Part shown: in pieces, positions 1 to 7,628 of the stretch
How positions within the stretch are numbered: position 1 is the first letter of the stretch
How the letters are laid out: every line of letters starts with the position of its first letter
DNA from: Bacillota bacterium
Lineage (GTDB): Bacteria; Bacillota; Clostridia; Oscillospirales; Ruminococcaceae
Assembly (NCBI GenBank): GCA_023413185.1
Contig: JAEZQD010000108.1
Span: 1 to 33,661, forward strand
Reading direction: 5' to 3'
Length of the DNA stretch: 33,661 nt
Program-made: the position numbers and the translations under genes
The notes under the pieces: model-generated
The model's input: only the letters and a program-made list of their open reading frames with translations
Database searches by the model: none
Told to the model about the DNA's origin: nothing

Positions 1-87
1 TATTGTTTTAATAATCTGCGCAATAATCCACGAAAGAACTGCGCAGGTTAGAATATAGTTGCGCGTTAACTGCTGTAAGCTTTCCAT
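1..87 (-). CDS. Divergent PAP2 family protein, 5' fragment (first 29 codons)
   Basis: The gene runs off the left edge, so only the N-terminus is visible. The 29 residues begin MESLQQLTRNYIL and continue with a hydrophobic stretch ending AQIIKTI. That matches the N-terminus I know for the divergent PAP2 (DUF212/YuiD-like) integral membrane proteins, whose first transmembrane helix carries an AQ..K motif. Complete members are about 150 residues long. The ATG at 87 has a GGGGA five bases upstream, and the next in-frame ATG (at 99) lacks a comparable site. It is last in a run after ispA, separated by 122 nt. The family is related to PAP2 phosphatases, but its reaction is not established. The call rests on 29 residues only. 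Confidence 0.6.
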   Translation of the reverse strand, partial: MESLQQLTRNYILTCAVLSWIIAQIIKTI

Positions 88-209
88 GGCGATCCCCATT
101 TCGTCGTTTTCAGAGTAAACATCAAAAACAAAATACATCGCCCAATCACTGTTTCATGGTCATTTTGTTGATGGTAATTGACGTTTACTGTTTGGGAAGA
201 AATCGGTCG

Positions 210-1106
210 TTACCGTCTTCTGTCTGTCAGTTTATCGGTAAAACGATAGATAAAGTCGTCTGAATACTCAAAGCAGGAAAGATACTGCTTTGCCTCATCG
301 GATAGTTCGCGGGCCATTTCTGTCGCCCGCTTTACGCCGTAGAGGGTTGCAAACGTAGTTTTGCTGTTTTGTATGTCGCTGCCCACGTTCTTGCCCAGTT
401 CTTCGCTGGTTCCAATGATATCAAGTATATCATCTACAATCTGAAACGACAAGCCGATTTTTTCCGAAAAACTGTCTGCAGCCTGCACCTTGTCTTCGTC
501 TGCTCCCGCAATCACGCAGCCCATCGCACAAGCGGCGCGAATGAGTGCGGCTGTTTTCATGGAATGAATCAGCGAAAGCGTTTGCTCGTCGGTCTTTTGT
601 CCTTCAACGGCAAGGTCAATCACCTGACCGCCCACCATCCCGCGATAGCCCGCCGCTCGAGCCAGGATGGAGGCCGCACGCAACGCGAACTCTGCCGGCA
701 CAGTATCGGGCTTTGCCAGTATGATCTCAAACGAGTAGGTTAACAGCGCATCGCCCGCCAAAAGAGCCGTCGCCTCACCGTATTGTATATGGCAGGAGGG
801 CTGTCCCCTTCGCATATCATCATCGTCCATACAGGGCAGGTCGTCATGAATCAACGAGTAGGCGTGCAGCATCTCAACCGCGCATGCAAACGGCAGAGCA
901 TCGTCGGTATTGCCACCACACATCCGGCAGAACTCAAGCAAAAGGATGCCGCGAATCCGTTTGCCGCCAGAGAGTAAGCTGTAACGCATCGCGTCAACTA
1001 CATCCTGCTGCATCAGTCCCCGGTCGGATAGATATCGGTCCAGCGCCGTGTTAATAAGCTGTAGATAATATTGCTCTCGCTGCTCTATTACGTCAATGCT
1101 ACTCAT
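210..1106 (-). CDS. ispA: Polyprenyl synthetase, farnesyl diphosphate synthase type
   Basis: Condenses isopentenyl diphosphate with allylic diphosphates to make the C15 precursor of undecaprenyl phosphate and quinones. It is cytosolic. The 298 residues match the usual length. Visible motifs are GGKR (47-50), the first aspartate-rich motif DDLPCMDDDD (88-97) with the two-residue insertion typical of bacterial type II FPP synthases, and the second, DDILD (225-229). Tyr83 lies five residues before the first motif, as in E. coli IspA, which favours a C15 product over a longer chain. The ATG follows a GGCGG site. It lies 36 nt after xseB, and xseA-xseB-ispA is a classic Firmicute order. Geranylgeranyl diphosphate synthase activity cannot be excluded from sequence. 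Confidence 0.93.
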   Translation of the reverse strand: MSSIDVIEQREQYYLQLINTALDRYLSDRGLMQQDVVDAMRYSLLSGGKRIRGILLLEFCRMCGGNTDDALPFACAVEMLHAYSLIHDDLPCMDDDDMRRGQPSCHIQYGEATALLAGDALLTYSFEIILAKPDTVPAEFALRAASILARAAGYRGMVGGQVIDLAVEGQKTDEQTLSLIHSMKTAALIRAACAMGCVIAGADEDKVQAADSFSEKIGLSFQIVDDILDIIGTSEELGKNVGSDIQNSKTTFATLYGVKRATEMARELSDEAKQYLSCFEYSDDFIYRFTDKLTDRRR

Positions 1107-1142
1107 GTGCCCGCCTTTCCGGTTAACCGTGATGCCATACCG

Positions 1143-1361
1143 TTAACTGTCCGCAATACTTTCGTTGTCGGGTGAAAGCTCCTTAATCCTCAGCTCTGCC
1201 TGCGTTAAGCTCTGCTGACACTGCGCTATGAGTATTATGCCCTGCTCATATAGCTTTAACGAGGTTTCAAGGTCAGTCTCGCCGCTTTCCAGCTTACGAA
1301 CAATATCCTCTATCTCCTTTAGGGAGGCATCAAGCGGTTTTTGCTGTTCTTTTTTTCCCAT
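1143..1361 (-). CDS. xseB: Exodeoxyribonuclease VII small subunit
   Basis: Small subunit of exonuclease VII, which binds XseA to form the complex that degrades single-stranded DNA to oligonucleotides. The 72-residue protein is of family size. It has the expected helical core: SLKEIEDIVRKLESGETDLE, then SLKLYEQG, then a charged C-terminus. I chose the ATG at 1361, nine bases after an AAAGGG. A longer form would begin at a TTG (1370) that overlaps the xseA stop codon as TTGA. Either start makes the gene translationally coupled to xseA. Confidence 0.92.
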   Translation of the reverse strand: MGKKEQQKPLDASLKEIEDIVRKLESGETDLETSLKLYEQGIILIAQCQQSLTQAELRIKELSPDNESIADS

Positions 1362-1366
1362 GCAGG

Positions 1367-2602
1367 TCAACCCTTTCGTTTGATTGCTTTAGACTCCGTA
1401 TGCTGCGATTGCACAACATCTGCTTCGATAAAGCCGTCTTGCACACGGATGGTAAGTCTGTCGCCGGTCAACACATCCTCTGTGTTTTTTATTACATGGC
1501 TGCCTTTTAGTACAACGGCATATCCGCGCTGCAATACCCGCAGTGGGCTTAGTGAATCAAGCAGTTCGATATAGCCACTTAGCCTTTGCCTGTATGAAAC
1601 TGTCTTATTGGCCGCCGCAGTGCTTAATCTAGTTTGCAGTAAGGCAAGCCGGGCATGATGGTCAAGCAATAATCCCTTTGGGCTGTTCGCTTTCAGTGCT
1701 TCCTCTACCTTGGCAACACGAAAACGGGTCAAGGTCAATTTGCTTTGCGCTGCTTTGCGCAGCTGCTCTTGCAGTGCAGTCAGTGTAGTCAGTACGGCGT
1801 ATCGATCGGGAACAGCAAGCTCTGCCCCGGCAGACGGAGTGGGTGCGCGAAGGTCTGCCACAAAATCTGCAATTGTATAATCGGTTTCGTGACCAACCGC
1901 ACTGATGACGGGGATAGTGCTTTTATAAATCGCATAGGCGATACGCTCGTCATTAAAGCAGAACAAATCCTCGTAACTTCCGCCGCCGCGAGCGAGAAGG
2001 ATGACGTCCGCCGCATTGAGCTTGTTTACCCGGTTAATTGCCTCGGTAATCTGAGCGGGTGCATCCTCCCCCTGAACAGGAACGGTGCACAACAGCAGCT
2101 CCACGGCAGGATAACGACGGGCAATCACATTGCGGATGTCCTCGATGGCGGCACCGGTCTGAGAGGTGATAACGGCAATCGTTTGCGGGAACGGCGGTAA
2201 CGGTTTCTTGTTCTGGGCGTCAAACAGTCCCAGTTTTGCCATCTCGGCCTTGCGTTGTTCAAACGCCAGCGCGAGCGCGCCGATTCCTTCGGGCAGAAGG
2301 TCGGTGCAGTACAACTGATACTGCCCATCCCGTTCATATACCGATATTGCACCGCCTGCCACCACCGCCATGCCGTCCTGCGGCGTAAAGCGAATGAATG
2401 AGGCATGTGCCTTGAACATCACCGCACGCAGCAGTGACTTATCATCCTTAAGCGTAAAATAAAAATGTCCCGAAGCGGTGTGATGTTTATAATTAGATAT
2501 CTCACCGCGGACCATCACGCGCGTCAGGTGCTTATCCCCTTCAAGCAGCGACTTAATATAGGTCGATACCTGCGTGACGGTGAGCGTTCTCGAATAGTTC
2601 AT
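1367..2602 (-). CDS. xseA: Exodeoxyribonuclease VII large subunit
   Basis: Catalytic subunit of exonuclease VII, a metal-independent bidirectional single-strand exonuclease used in repair and recombination. The 411 residues have the usual order: an N-terminal OB-fold with YIKSLLEGD and the MVRGEISNYKHHTASGHFYF region (about residues 10-50), then the catalytic domain with TSQTGAAIEDI (about 150), ARGGGSYEDL (about 205) and SAVGHETDYTIAD (about 235), and then the coiled-coil region that binds XseB. The ATG has GGAGG five bases upstream and lies one base after the stop of the TsaD-like gene, so the pair is probably co-translated. Confidence 0.96.
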   Translation of the reverse strand: MNYSRTLTVTQVSTYIKSLLEGDKHLTRVMVRGEISNYKHHTASGHFYFTLKDDKSLLRAVMFKAHASFIRFTPQDGMAVVAGGAISVYERDGQYQLYCTDLLPEGIGALALAFEQRKAEMAKLGLFDAQNKKPLPPFPQTIAVITSQTGAAIEDIRNVIARRYPAVELLLCTVPVQGEDAPAQITEAINRVNKLNAADVILLARGGGSYEDLFCFNDERIAYAIYKSTIPVISAVGHETDYTIADFVADLRAPTPSAGAELAVPDRYAVLTTLTALQEQLRKAAQSKLTLTRFRVAKVEEALKANSPKGLLLDHHARLALLQTRLSTAAANKTVSYRQRLSGYIELLDSLSPLRVLQRGYAVVLKGSHVIKNTEDVLTGDRLTIRVQDGFIEADVVQSQHTESKAIKRKG

Positions 2603-2603
2603 C

Positions 2604-3554
2604 TTAACCTCCGCTTAGTCCGCCGGTGTGACTGATACAGCATAGAATCGCCGTGCCTACCGCATTGTCGCTTGATAACGCAGGGCTTGCAAACAACCCA
2701 TCAAAACGCCGTGAAAAAGTTTGGCGAATAATCAGGTTTGACATTACACCGCCTGCGTAGACCAAAGGTAATTTGCCATATGCCTGCAGCGCCTTATCAG
2801 TCATGCAGGAAAGCGTCGCCATAATATATTCAATGCAGTAGCGGGCAATATCACAGGGCGGCATGCCCTCAGCCAGCATACGTGCACATTGATTCTCCAC
2901 ACCCGAAAGACAGCAATCCATCCCCTTTAGCATCGGTTTGACAGAGAATGTACGGGTACTTTGGCGCGACAATTCGTCAAGCTCCATTCCGGCAGGAAAC
3001 GAAAGCCCCAGCATGCCACCCACACGGTCGATAACCTGTCCAGCCTTTAGGTCAAGGCTGTGGGCAATGCACACGATGTCTATGATGGATGCTTGATTGG
3101 GGGTAACCAGCAGGCATTCGGTTGTTCCGCCCGAAACGTGAAAGGCGATAAACGGCGAGCCTAACAGGTCGAGCCGTCCCACCGAATAAAGTGCCGCAGC
3201 GATATGCCCCGCCTGATGAGAAAACGCATAAGCCGGAATATGAGCGGAGGTCGCCACCGCCTTAGCCGAGCATTCTCCGACTAAAAAACACGGCATATAC
3301 GAGCCATCCTCGTCACGGGGGCGAGCGGAAAAGCCAACCGCACAGGGCGACTGCTTCTGCCCTGCAAACAGCCGCTGTAAAACAATCGGCAGTTGACGAA
3401 CATGGTGAAACACCGCGTCGCTCTGCCGAAGCCCCAATTCCCCTAAATGTACCGGAAGAAGCTGCTTTTCGCTAATGACTGTTCCGGTTGCGTTGTCGTA
3501 TAGCGCCGCGGAGGTTGTATAGTTGCTGGTATCGACCCCAAGAAAAACGGACAT
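2604..3554 (-). CDS. TsaD/Kae1-like M22 family protein (TsaD paralogue)
   Basis: A 316-residue member of the ASKHA-fold M22 family, to which the tRNA t6A synthase subunit TsaD belongs. It starts with GVDTSNYTTS (6-15). It keeps the metal-binding HxxxH (His113, His117) and the third ligand-type Asp in SSDNAVG (Asp296). The ATP-site glycines are SGGTT (141-145), LSGVEN (216-221) and AGGVMSN (267-273). The motifs differ consistently from canonical TsaD, which I recall as having FSGxKT and CTDNAAM. I therefore read it as a second paralogue, not the tRNA enzyme. Similar genes occur between nusB and xseA in other Clostridia, where B. subtilis has folD. The function is unknown. It starts 7 nt after nusB. 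Confidence 0.8.
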   Translation of the reverse strand: MSVFLGVDTSNYTTSAALYDNATGTVISEKQLLPVHLGELGLRQSDAVFHHVRQLPIVLQRLFAGQKQSPCAVGFSARPRDEDGSYMPCFLVGECSAKAVATSAHIPAYAFSHQAGHIAAALYSVGRLDLLGSPFIAFHVSGGTTECLLVTPNQASIIDIVCIAHSLDLKAGQVIDRVGGMLGLSFPAGMELDELSRQSTRTFSVKPMLKGMDCCLSGVENQCARMLAEGMPPCDIARYCIEYIMATLSCMTDKALQAYGKLPLVYAGGVMSNLIIRQTFSRRFDGLFASPALSSDNAVGTAILCCISHTGGLSGG

Positions 3555-3561
3555 ATCGGCT

Positions 3562-4080
3562 TTACTCCTGCTCCGGCTCGACGGGCGCCTCTACCGATTC
3601 GGGTTGATTAGCCGTCTCGTTGACCTCTTGCGGCGCAAGCGGTGCGTCCAGTTCCTTTGCGGCAGTACCGAGCAACCCGTTAACAAACGAATAATCCTCT
3701 TCACCGGCGTACTTCTTAGTAATGTCTACCGCCTCGTTAATCGATACCCCCACCGGAATATCCGGCTCATAAAGCATCTCGTAAAGTGCGAGACGCAAAA
3801 CAGAAATTGACACCCTAGAGATGCGGTTCATCTTCCATTTGCGTGATAAACGCTCAATGTGTGCATCAATCTCTTCGAGATGCTCCTCTACCTTAAGCGC
3901 GGTTTGCTCCGCAAACGGGTCAAGGTGCATCTCCCAGTTCTCTCGTTTTAAATCGGGCTCGTTAATTACAATTACCCTACACTCATTGGCAAGGTCTATC
4001 AGTTCATTAATCGTTTCGTTGCGAAATGATTTTTCAAACAGCAGGATGAACGCCTGCTCTCTTGCTTCTCTGCGCGTCAT
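3562..4080 (-). CDS. nusB: Transcription antitermination factor NusB
   Basis: NusB binds boxA RNA together with ribosomal protein S10 (NusE) and supports rRNA antitermination. The 172-residue protein starts MTRREAREQAFILLFE, the typical NusB opening. It continues with ISRVSISVLRLALYEML (about residues 88-104), PVGVSINEAVDITKKY and FVNGLLG near 136. The NusB fold ends near residue 142. The remaining 30 residues form an acidic tail rich in Pro and Glu that most NusB proteins lack. It is the first gene after a terminator and leads the nusB - TsaD-like - xseA - xseB - ispA run. Its Shine-Dalgarno site (AAAGGA) is rather far from the ATG. Confidence 0.93.
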   Translation of the reverse strand: MTRREAREQAFILLFEKSFRNETINELIDLANECRVIVINEPDLKRENWEMHLDPFAEQTALKVEEHLEEIDAHIERLSRKWKMNRISRVSISVLRLALYEMLYEPDIPVGVSINEAVDITKKYAGEEDYSFVNGLLGTAAKELDAPLAPQEVNETANQPESVEAPVEPEQE

Positions 4081-4140
4081 ATTGGGTGCATCCTTTCAGA
4101 ATAAGCGTGTAAAGTGCAACACCTACACAGCGTATAATGC

Positions 4141-4169
4141 AAAAGAAGCCCTCCGCCTGTGGAGGGCTT
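4141..4169 (-). terminator. Rho-independent terminator after the Asp23 gene
   Basis: On the minus strand the 9-bp stem AAGCCCTCC / GGAGGGCTT closes a 6-nt loop and is followed by CTTTT. It lies 12 nt past the stop of the Asp23 gene and separates it from nusB. The T-run is short, so read-through into nusB is likely. Confidence 0.7.
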
Positions 4170-4181
4170 TCTAAAGTCGGT

Positions 4182-4550
4182 TTATTGGTCCTTGCCCGAA
4201 TCTTCGAACAAAATGGATACGATGTGCACATTCACCTTGCTGACGGCAATGCCTGTCATACTCTGCACAGATGCCTTAACATTGGACTGAATTTGTTGCG
4301 CAACCTCTTGGATTTTAGCTCCCGAAGAGAGGTTAACATATACATCAATGACCGCCACATCATCCCTAACAGTAATTCGAACCGGTTTGGGAACCACAGG
4401 TTTAGAAACGAGCCCTTTAAAGGTGGTGGGCATAGCGGCCATCTCAGCAACTCCATTTATCTCGCGCGCTGCGGTGCAAGAGATCTTAGAGAGAACTTCC
4501 TCAGAAATCTTTAGGCTACCCACGGTGTCCTTTATCGTATTTTCCTTCAT
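4182..4550 (-). CDS. Asp23/Gls24 family envelope stress protein
   Basis: A 122-residue member of the Asp23/Gls24 (DUF322, YqhY-like) family. Visible blocks are GSLKISEEVLSKISCTAARE, GVAEMA, VRITVRDDVAVIDVYVNLS, IQEVAQQIQSNVKASVQSMTG and VSKVNVHIVSI, which is the family order. I start it at the ATG at 4550, six bases after GGAGG. An upstream TTG would add 11 residues but has no binding site. YqhY genes lie next to the accBC/nusB region in Bacillus, and some members are linked to the control of acetyl-CoA carboxylase or to the cell envelope. The specific role here is unknown. It has its own promoter and terminator. Confidence 0.9.
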   Translation of the reverse strand: MKENTIKDTVGSLKISEEVLSKISCTAAREINGVAEMAAMPTTFKGLVSKPVVPKPVRITVRDDVAVIDVYVNLSSGAKIQEVAQQIQSNVKASVQSMTGIAVSKVNVHIVSILFEDSGKDQ

Positions 4551-4633
4551 ATCTGCCTCCGTTTCCGCCGGATTTACCGACAAAAGATAATGGCACTGGT
4601 AGGGTTTGTTACCCTTGCCGTAAAAAAGTAAGC

Positions 4634-4682
4634 AAAAAATAAAAGTGGTATAATACCATTTCCTTTAATGGTATTATACCAC
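4634..4682 (-). terminator. Terminator of the spoIIIA operon
   Basis: A perfect 16-bp inverted repeat (4645-4660 with 4667-4682, 6-nt loop) begins 18 nt after the spoIIIAH stop. On the minus strand it is followed by TTTTATTTTTT. The stem is AT-rich but long. Each arm contains TATAAT on one strand, and the arm nearest spoIIIAH doubles as the -10 element of the promoter below. Confidence 0.75.
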
Positions 4683-4700
4683 AAAATGATGAAGACACAA
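4673..4700 (-). promoter_or_regulatory. Promoter for the Asp23 gene, overlapping the spoIIIA terminator
   Basis: On the minus strand TTGTGT (4695-4700) and TATAAT (4673-4678) are 16 bases apart. The -10 element is extended (TGGTATAAT). The -35 element starts immediately after the spoIIIAH stop, and the -10 lies inside the first arm of the terminator stem. It should drive the Asp23 gene as a vegetative SigA promoter. Confidence 0.55.
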
Positions 4701-5291
4701 CTACTTTACCGGAATTATCGTGATATTTTCAGCTGGGATATCGATTTCTGCAAGAAGAATATCCTTTATCTGCGCAACCTCGGTGCTGAGCAATCCGTCG
4801 GTTTTTATCACGATGCTTGCCTTGTCGCTGTCGATGAATGCGATGCAGTCCGTGAAGCCTTTTGCCTTAATCAGGGTTTCGATGTTGTTCTCGGCATCAA
4901 TGGCCGTGGATATACTTGCCGCCGTCGTGATTGCGTTATCCTTTTCCTCTTCGGTAATTGCGGAATCCTTCAGAATATTTTGCAGGGTTTCCACCGCCTC
5001 ATCGCGGCTCTGTTTTTTGTTTAGGCGCGCCTCGATAAAATAGTCCTCTCCGGCGTTGTTGGTTACGATTGCATCGGTCATGTCTGTAATGCCAGTCACG
5101 TCAATCGCATCGGCTTCGGTCTCGTCATCGGTTCCGACAAACTGCGCTTCGCCGTAATTCTTGGATGCATCCGCATCCTCCGCGAGGGTCAGATCCTTGC
5201 CGGTTTGCGAGAACTGCCAGTTTAAGTATATCGCAATACCGAGCGCCACCACCAAGGTCGCAAGCAGTATCTGCCTTTTGCCAAACACCAT
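4701..5291 (-). CDS. spoIIIAH: Stage III sporulation protein AH
   Basis: SpoIIIAH is the mother-cell ring protein that crosses the intermembrane space and pairs with forespore SpoIIQ, forming part of the feeding-tube channel needed for SigG activity. The 196-residue protein has a short N-terminal segment, one transmembrane helix (about residues 8-25), a low-complexity acidic linker (about 35-75), and a C-terminal ring-building domain. The domain contains DEAVETLQNILKDSAITEEE and ends in hydrophobic strands such as DCIAFIDSDKASIVIK. The ATG lies eight bases after GGAGGAG. It is last in the operon, 21 nt after spoIIIAG. Confidence 0.93.
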   Translation of the reverse strand: MVFGKRQILLATLVVALGIAIYLNWQFSQTGKDLTLAEDADASKNYGEAQFVGTDDETEADAIDVTGITDMTDAIVTNNAGEDYFIEARLNKKQSRDEAVETLQNILKDSAITEEEKDNAITTAASISTAIDAENNIETLIKAKGFTDCIAFIDSDKASIVIKTDGLLSTEVAQIKDILLAEIDIPAENITIIPVK

Positions 5292-5312
5292 AAGTATGCT
5301 CCTCCCATCAGA

Positions 5313-5906
5313 TTATGAGTTTTCAATTGCCATTCTAGTGACGCAAACACGATTTGCTCCGATGTCAAATGCGGTAGTAACCGCGTCTATAATGCGTGAT
5401 TGAACTAGCTTATCATCACCGCCCTCGCATACCACAACAACTCCTTTAACCCGAGGTGCTCTTTCGGTAGCAAGCAGCGCCTGCTTACCATCCGAACCAT
5501 CTACAAAGATGTAGTTTTCCTCGGTTTTATCCTTCTGCGATGTTTTTGCGTTTCCGTCTTCCGAGATGTCTCTGGTCACATCGGTATCGGTTTTTTGTTC
5601 TTTTGCATACACATATTCCACGCTGGTATCCAGCGTAACCATTACCTTAGCCTGCCCTACCCCATCGATTGAGGTTACCAGAGCATATACCTGTTGTTCC
5701 AGCCTCTCATTACTGGCAGACAAGGAGCTATTAGCGATGCCAACCTCGTTGTTGGGTTTGGTTTTGGGGGTAAACAGTTCCGAAAGCAATATTAACGCAA
5801 TTCCCAAGATGCCAATAGTAACAATGATGCGGATCTTTTTGTCGCCTTTGGTCAGCCCGCTAAGCCATTGCCGAAGGTTTATAATACCGTTGCCTTTCTC
5901 CTGCAT
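5313..5906 (-). CDS. spoIIIAG: Stage III sporulation protein AG
   Basis: SpoIIIAG forms the large ring of the SpoIIIA channel between mother cell and forespore. The 197-residue protein has a cytoplasmic N-terminus (KGNGIINLRQWLSGLTKGDK), one transmembrane helix (about residues 26-44), and an extracellular domain with YALVTSIDGVGQAKVMVTLD, the variable insert, RAPRVKGVVVVCEGGDD and a C-terminal strand ending NRVCVTRMAIENS. I moved the start to the ATG at 5906, which has GGAGG five bases upstream. The longer form would begin at a GTG that has no binding site. It lies 21 nt after spoIIIAF. Confidence 0.93.
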   Translation of the reverse strand: MQEKGNGIINLRQWLSGLTKGDKKIRIIVTIGILGIALILLSELFTPKTKPNNEVGIANSSLSASNERLEQQVYALVTSIDGVGQAKVMVTLDTSVEYVYAKEQKTDTDVTRDISEDGNAKTSQKDKTEENYIFVDGSDGKQALLATERAPRVKGVVVVCEGGDDKLVQSRIIDAVTTAFDIGANRVCVTRMAIENS

Positions 5907-5927
5907 ATCATCCTCCACGGGCACTTG

Positions 5928-6404
5928 TTAAGACGCACCGGAAAACGTCAAAACGGTAGCGATACCCGTCTTATCACTTATGTATTCCCTGATTTCTGTC
6001 TCTCGCACGGCATAATCGGGCGAAAGCACAACATCTATCTGACTAATAGATATGCGGTTTTTGTCCACAGTATTATACCCAAATGAAATATTTTCGGGAG
6101 TAATCCCTTTTTTATCAAGCAGCAAACCCACCTCGGTCTCCATTGTGTTTTGCATCTGATCGTCAACTGCAGACAACAAACCCTCCTGCACCTCGGCAAG
6201 GTTTTGCTCTGCCTTTGTGCTCACTGTCAGCTTAAGATCCGGCAGCTTTGTAAGTACGGGCGAAATGATACAGCTTAGAAAGAAAACACCTATCACAAGC
6301 CGCATCAATTTCTCCAGGCTTGTGTTGGGGGCAAGCATGTGAATGATTGCCCCCGCAATTGCCGCCATACACAACGAAACCGCCCACACCTTTATATCCG
6401 CCAT
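5928..6404 (-). CDS. spoIIIAF: Stage III sporulation protein AF
   Basis: A membrane component of the SpoIIIA complex. The 158-residue protein starts MADIKVWAVSLCMAAIAGAI. It has two transmembrane helices (about residues 5-23 and 36-53) and a soluble C-terminal domain with NISFGYNTVDKNRISISQID near the end. The ATG at 6404 lies seven bases after AAGGGG. The ORF could extend upstream into spoIIIAE, but those 31 residues (Cys/His-rich) are an out-of-frame reading of the spoIIIAE 3' end. The gap to spoIIIAE is 26 nt. Confidence 0.9.
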   Translation of the reverse strand: MADIKVWAVSLCMAAIAGAIIHMLAPNTSLEKLMRLVIGVFFLSCIISPVLTKLPDLKLTVSTKAEQNLAEVQEGLLSAVDDQMQNTMETEVGLLLDKKGITPENISFGYNTVDKNRISISQIDVVLSPDYAVRETEIREYISDKTGIATVLTFSGAS

Positions 6405-6430
6405 ATTGCTACCCCTTTTGTCGCATATGT

Positions 6431-7585
6431 TTACGAGCCGATCGAACTGATGGTTAAAACAATGGTGGTGGAAACAATCATAAGTACCGCAAAGCAAAGG
6501 ATAACGGTTACAAGCAGTGTTATTGCGGTGGCGCAGCTTTTAAGCACCTCGCTCACCTGCTTGAGCTCAAAAATCTCGCTGACAGCCGCCGATACCTTCA
6601 GTGTCAACATCCATACGAGTGCCTCAAGCAAAACCGGCAAAAAGATCATTGCTGCGGCTAGGATGCCGAATACTCCGACAACGCTTTTGAGCAAGAGCAG
6701 GCAGCCGCTAACCGAGGTCATCGCGTCGGCCAGCGCGCCCCCAACCACGGGAATAAACGAGCCGATTAGAAACTTGCCCGCGCGCACTGCAACGTTGTCT
6801 ATGCCTGAGCTTACCAAGGTTTGAACGCTGAGCAATGCGACAAATACGGTTATAATAAAACCAAGCACCCATGACGCAACGCTCTTTATCATCTGCGCCG
6901 CGCCGGAAAGATTAACCTGCGGAGAGATTGCCGCGACAATACAAAACGCCAGATAGATGCCAAGCAAAGGCACAACCGTGGCGGTGGCAATCTGCGCCGT
7001 TACCTCTGCCGCGCCAAATAAAAGCAGGTTGTAGGCAGTCGCCGTACCCGGCTGACCGGAAACCGCCATAATTCCTGAAAGAACAGGCACAAAGGACAGC
7101 ATAAAATTACTGCAGTCGTAGATTGCGGATGAAGCCTTTTGAATGCAGTTCATAACCGGCACAATGACGGAACCGACGATACAAAGCACCGCTACGGTGT
7201 TAAACACATTCCCAAGCGATTTTTGCAAAAAGCCCTCTTTGAACCCGTCAATCAACGAGCAAAGAAGAATAATACCAAGCACCGCAAGAAAGATGACCTG
7301 CGGTTTGGAAACAGTATCCTTCACCATTGCGCCAACAAGACCAAAGAACTCCCCAGGCTGCAGCGACAGGATGCTGCCCGCCGAAATATCGTCAATACCA
7401 ATGGAATCAAGGTATGTCTTGGTATCGTCTGAGAGCATCCACCACAGCTCGTCCGCACCGCTTGCTTCAAGCTGTTCTTCGAACATACCTTCCTGCACGG
7501 CATCAGGTATGTCATTATCTTCGGCATACACCGTAACCGAGAACAGTATGATAAAGAATACGGCTATAATCAGTTTGATTCTCAT
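6431..7585 (-). CDS. spoIIIAE: Stage III sporulation protein AE
   Basis: The largest membrane protein of the SpoIIIA channel. The 384 residues start with a signal-peptide-like stretch (IKLIIAVFFIILFSVTVYA), then a soluble segment containing DELWWMLSDDTKTYLDSIGI, then about eight hydrophobic segments from residue 95 to the end, as in the family. The start is either the ATG at 7585 or a TTG one codon earlier. The only Shine-Dalgarno sequence (AAAGGGA) is 9 nt from the TTG and 12 nt from the ATG, so the one-residue difference is unresolved. Confidence 0.93.
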   Translation of the reverse strand: MRIKLIIAVFFIILFSVTVYAEDNDIPDAVQEGMFEEQLEASGADELWWMLSDDTKTYLDSIGIDDISAGSILSLQPGEFFGLVGAMVKDTVSKPQVIFLAVLGIILLCSLIDGFKEGFLQKSLGNVFNTVAVLCIVGSVIVPVMNCIQKASSAIYDCSNFMLSFVPVLSGIMAVSGQPGTATAYNLLLFGAAEVTAQIATATVVPLLGIYLAFCIVAAISPQVNLSGAAQMIKSVASWVLGFIITVFVALLSVQTLVSSGIDNVAVRAGKFLIGSFIPVVGGALADAMTSVSGCLLLLKSVVGVFGILAAAMIFLPVLLEALVWMLTLKVSAAVSEIFELKQVSEVLKSCATAITLLVTVILCFAVLMIVSTTIVLTISSIGS

Positions 7586-7628
7586 CAATTCTTAACATCC
7601 CTTTATGTAAATATCACAATAACTAAGC

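Noticed and set aside
88..209. Possible regulatory element between ispA and the PAP2-family gene
   Set aside because: Only a weak 7-bp inverted repeat with a G-U pair is visible, with no T-run and no promoter match. Nothing supportable was found.
6405..6497. A longer spoIIIAF starting inside spoIIIAE
   Set aside because: The extra 31 residues are Cys/His-rich, unlike the family, and have no ribosome binding site. The ATG at 6404 has AAGGGG at the right distance.
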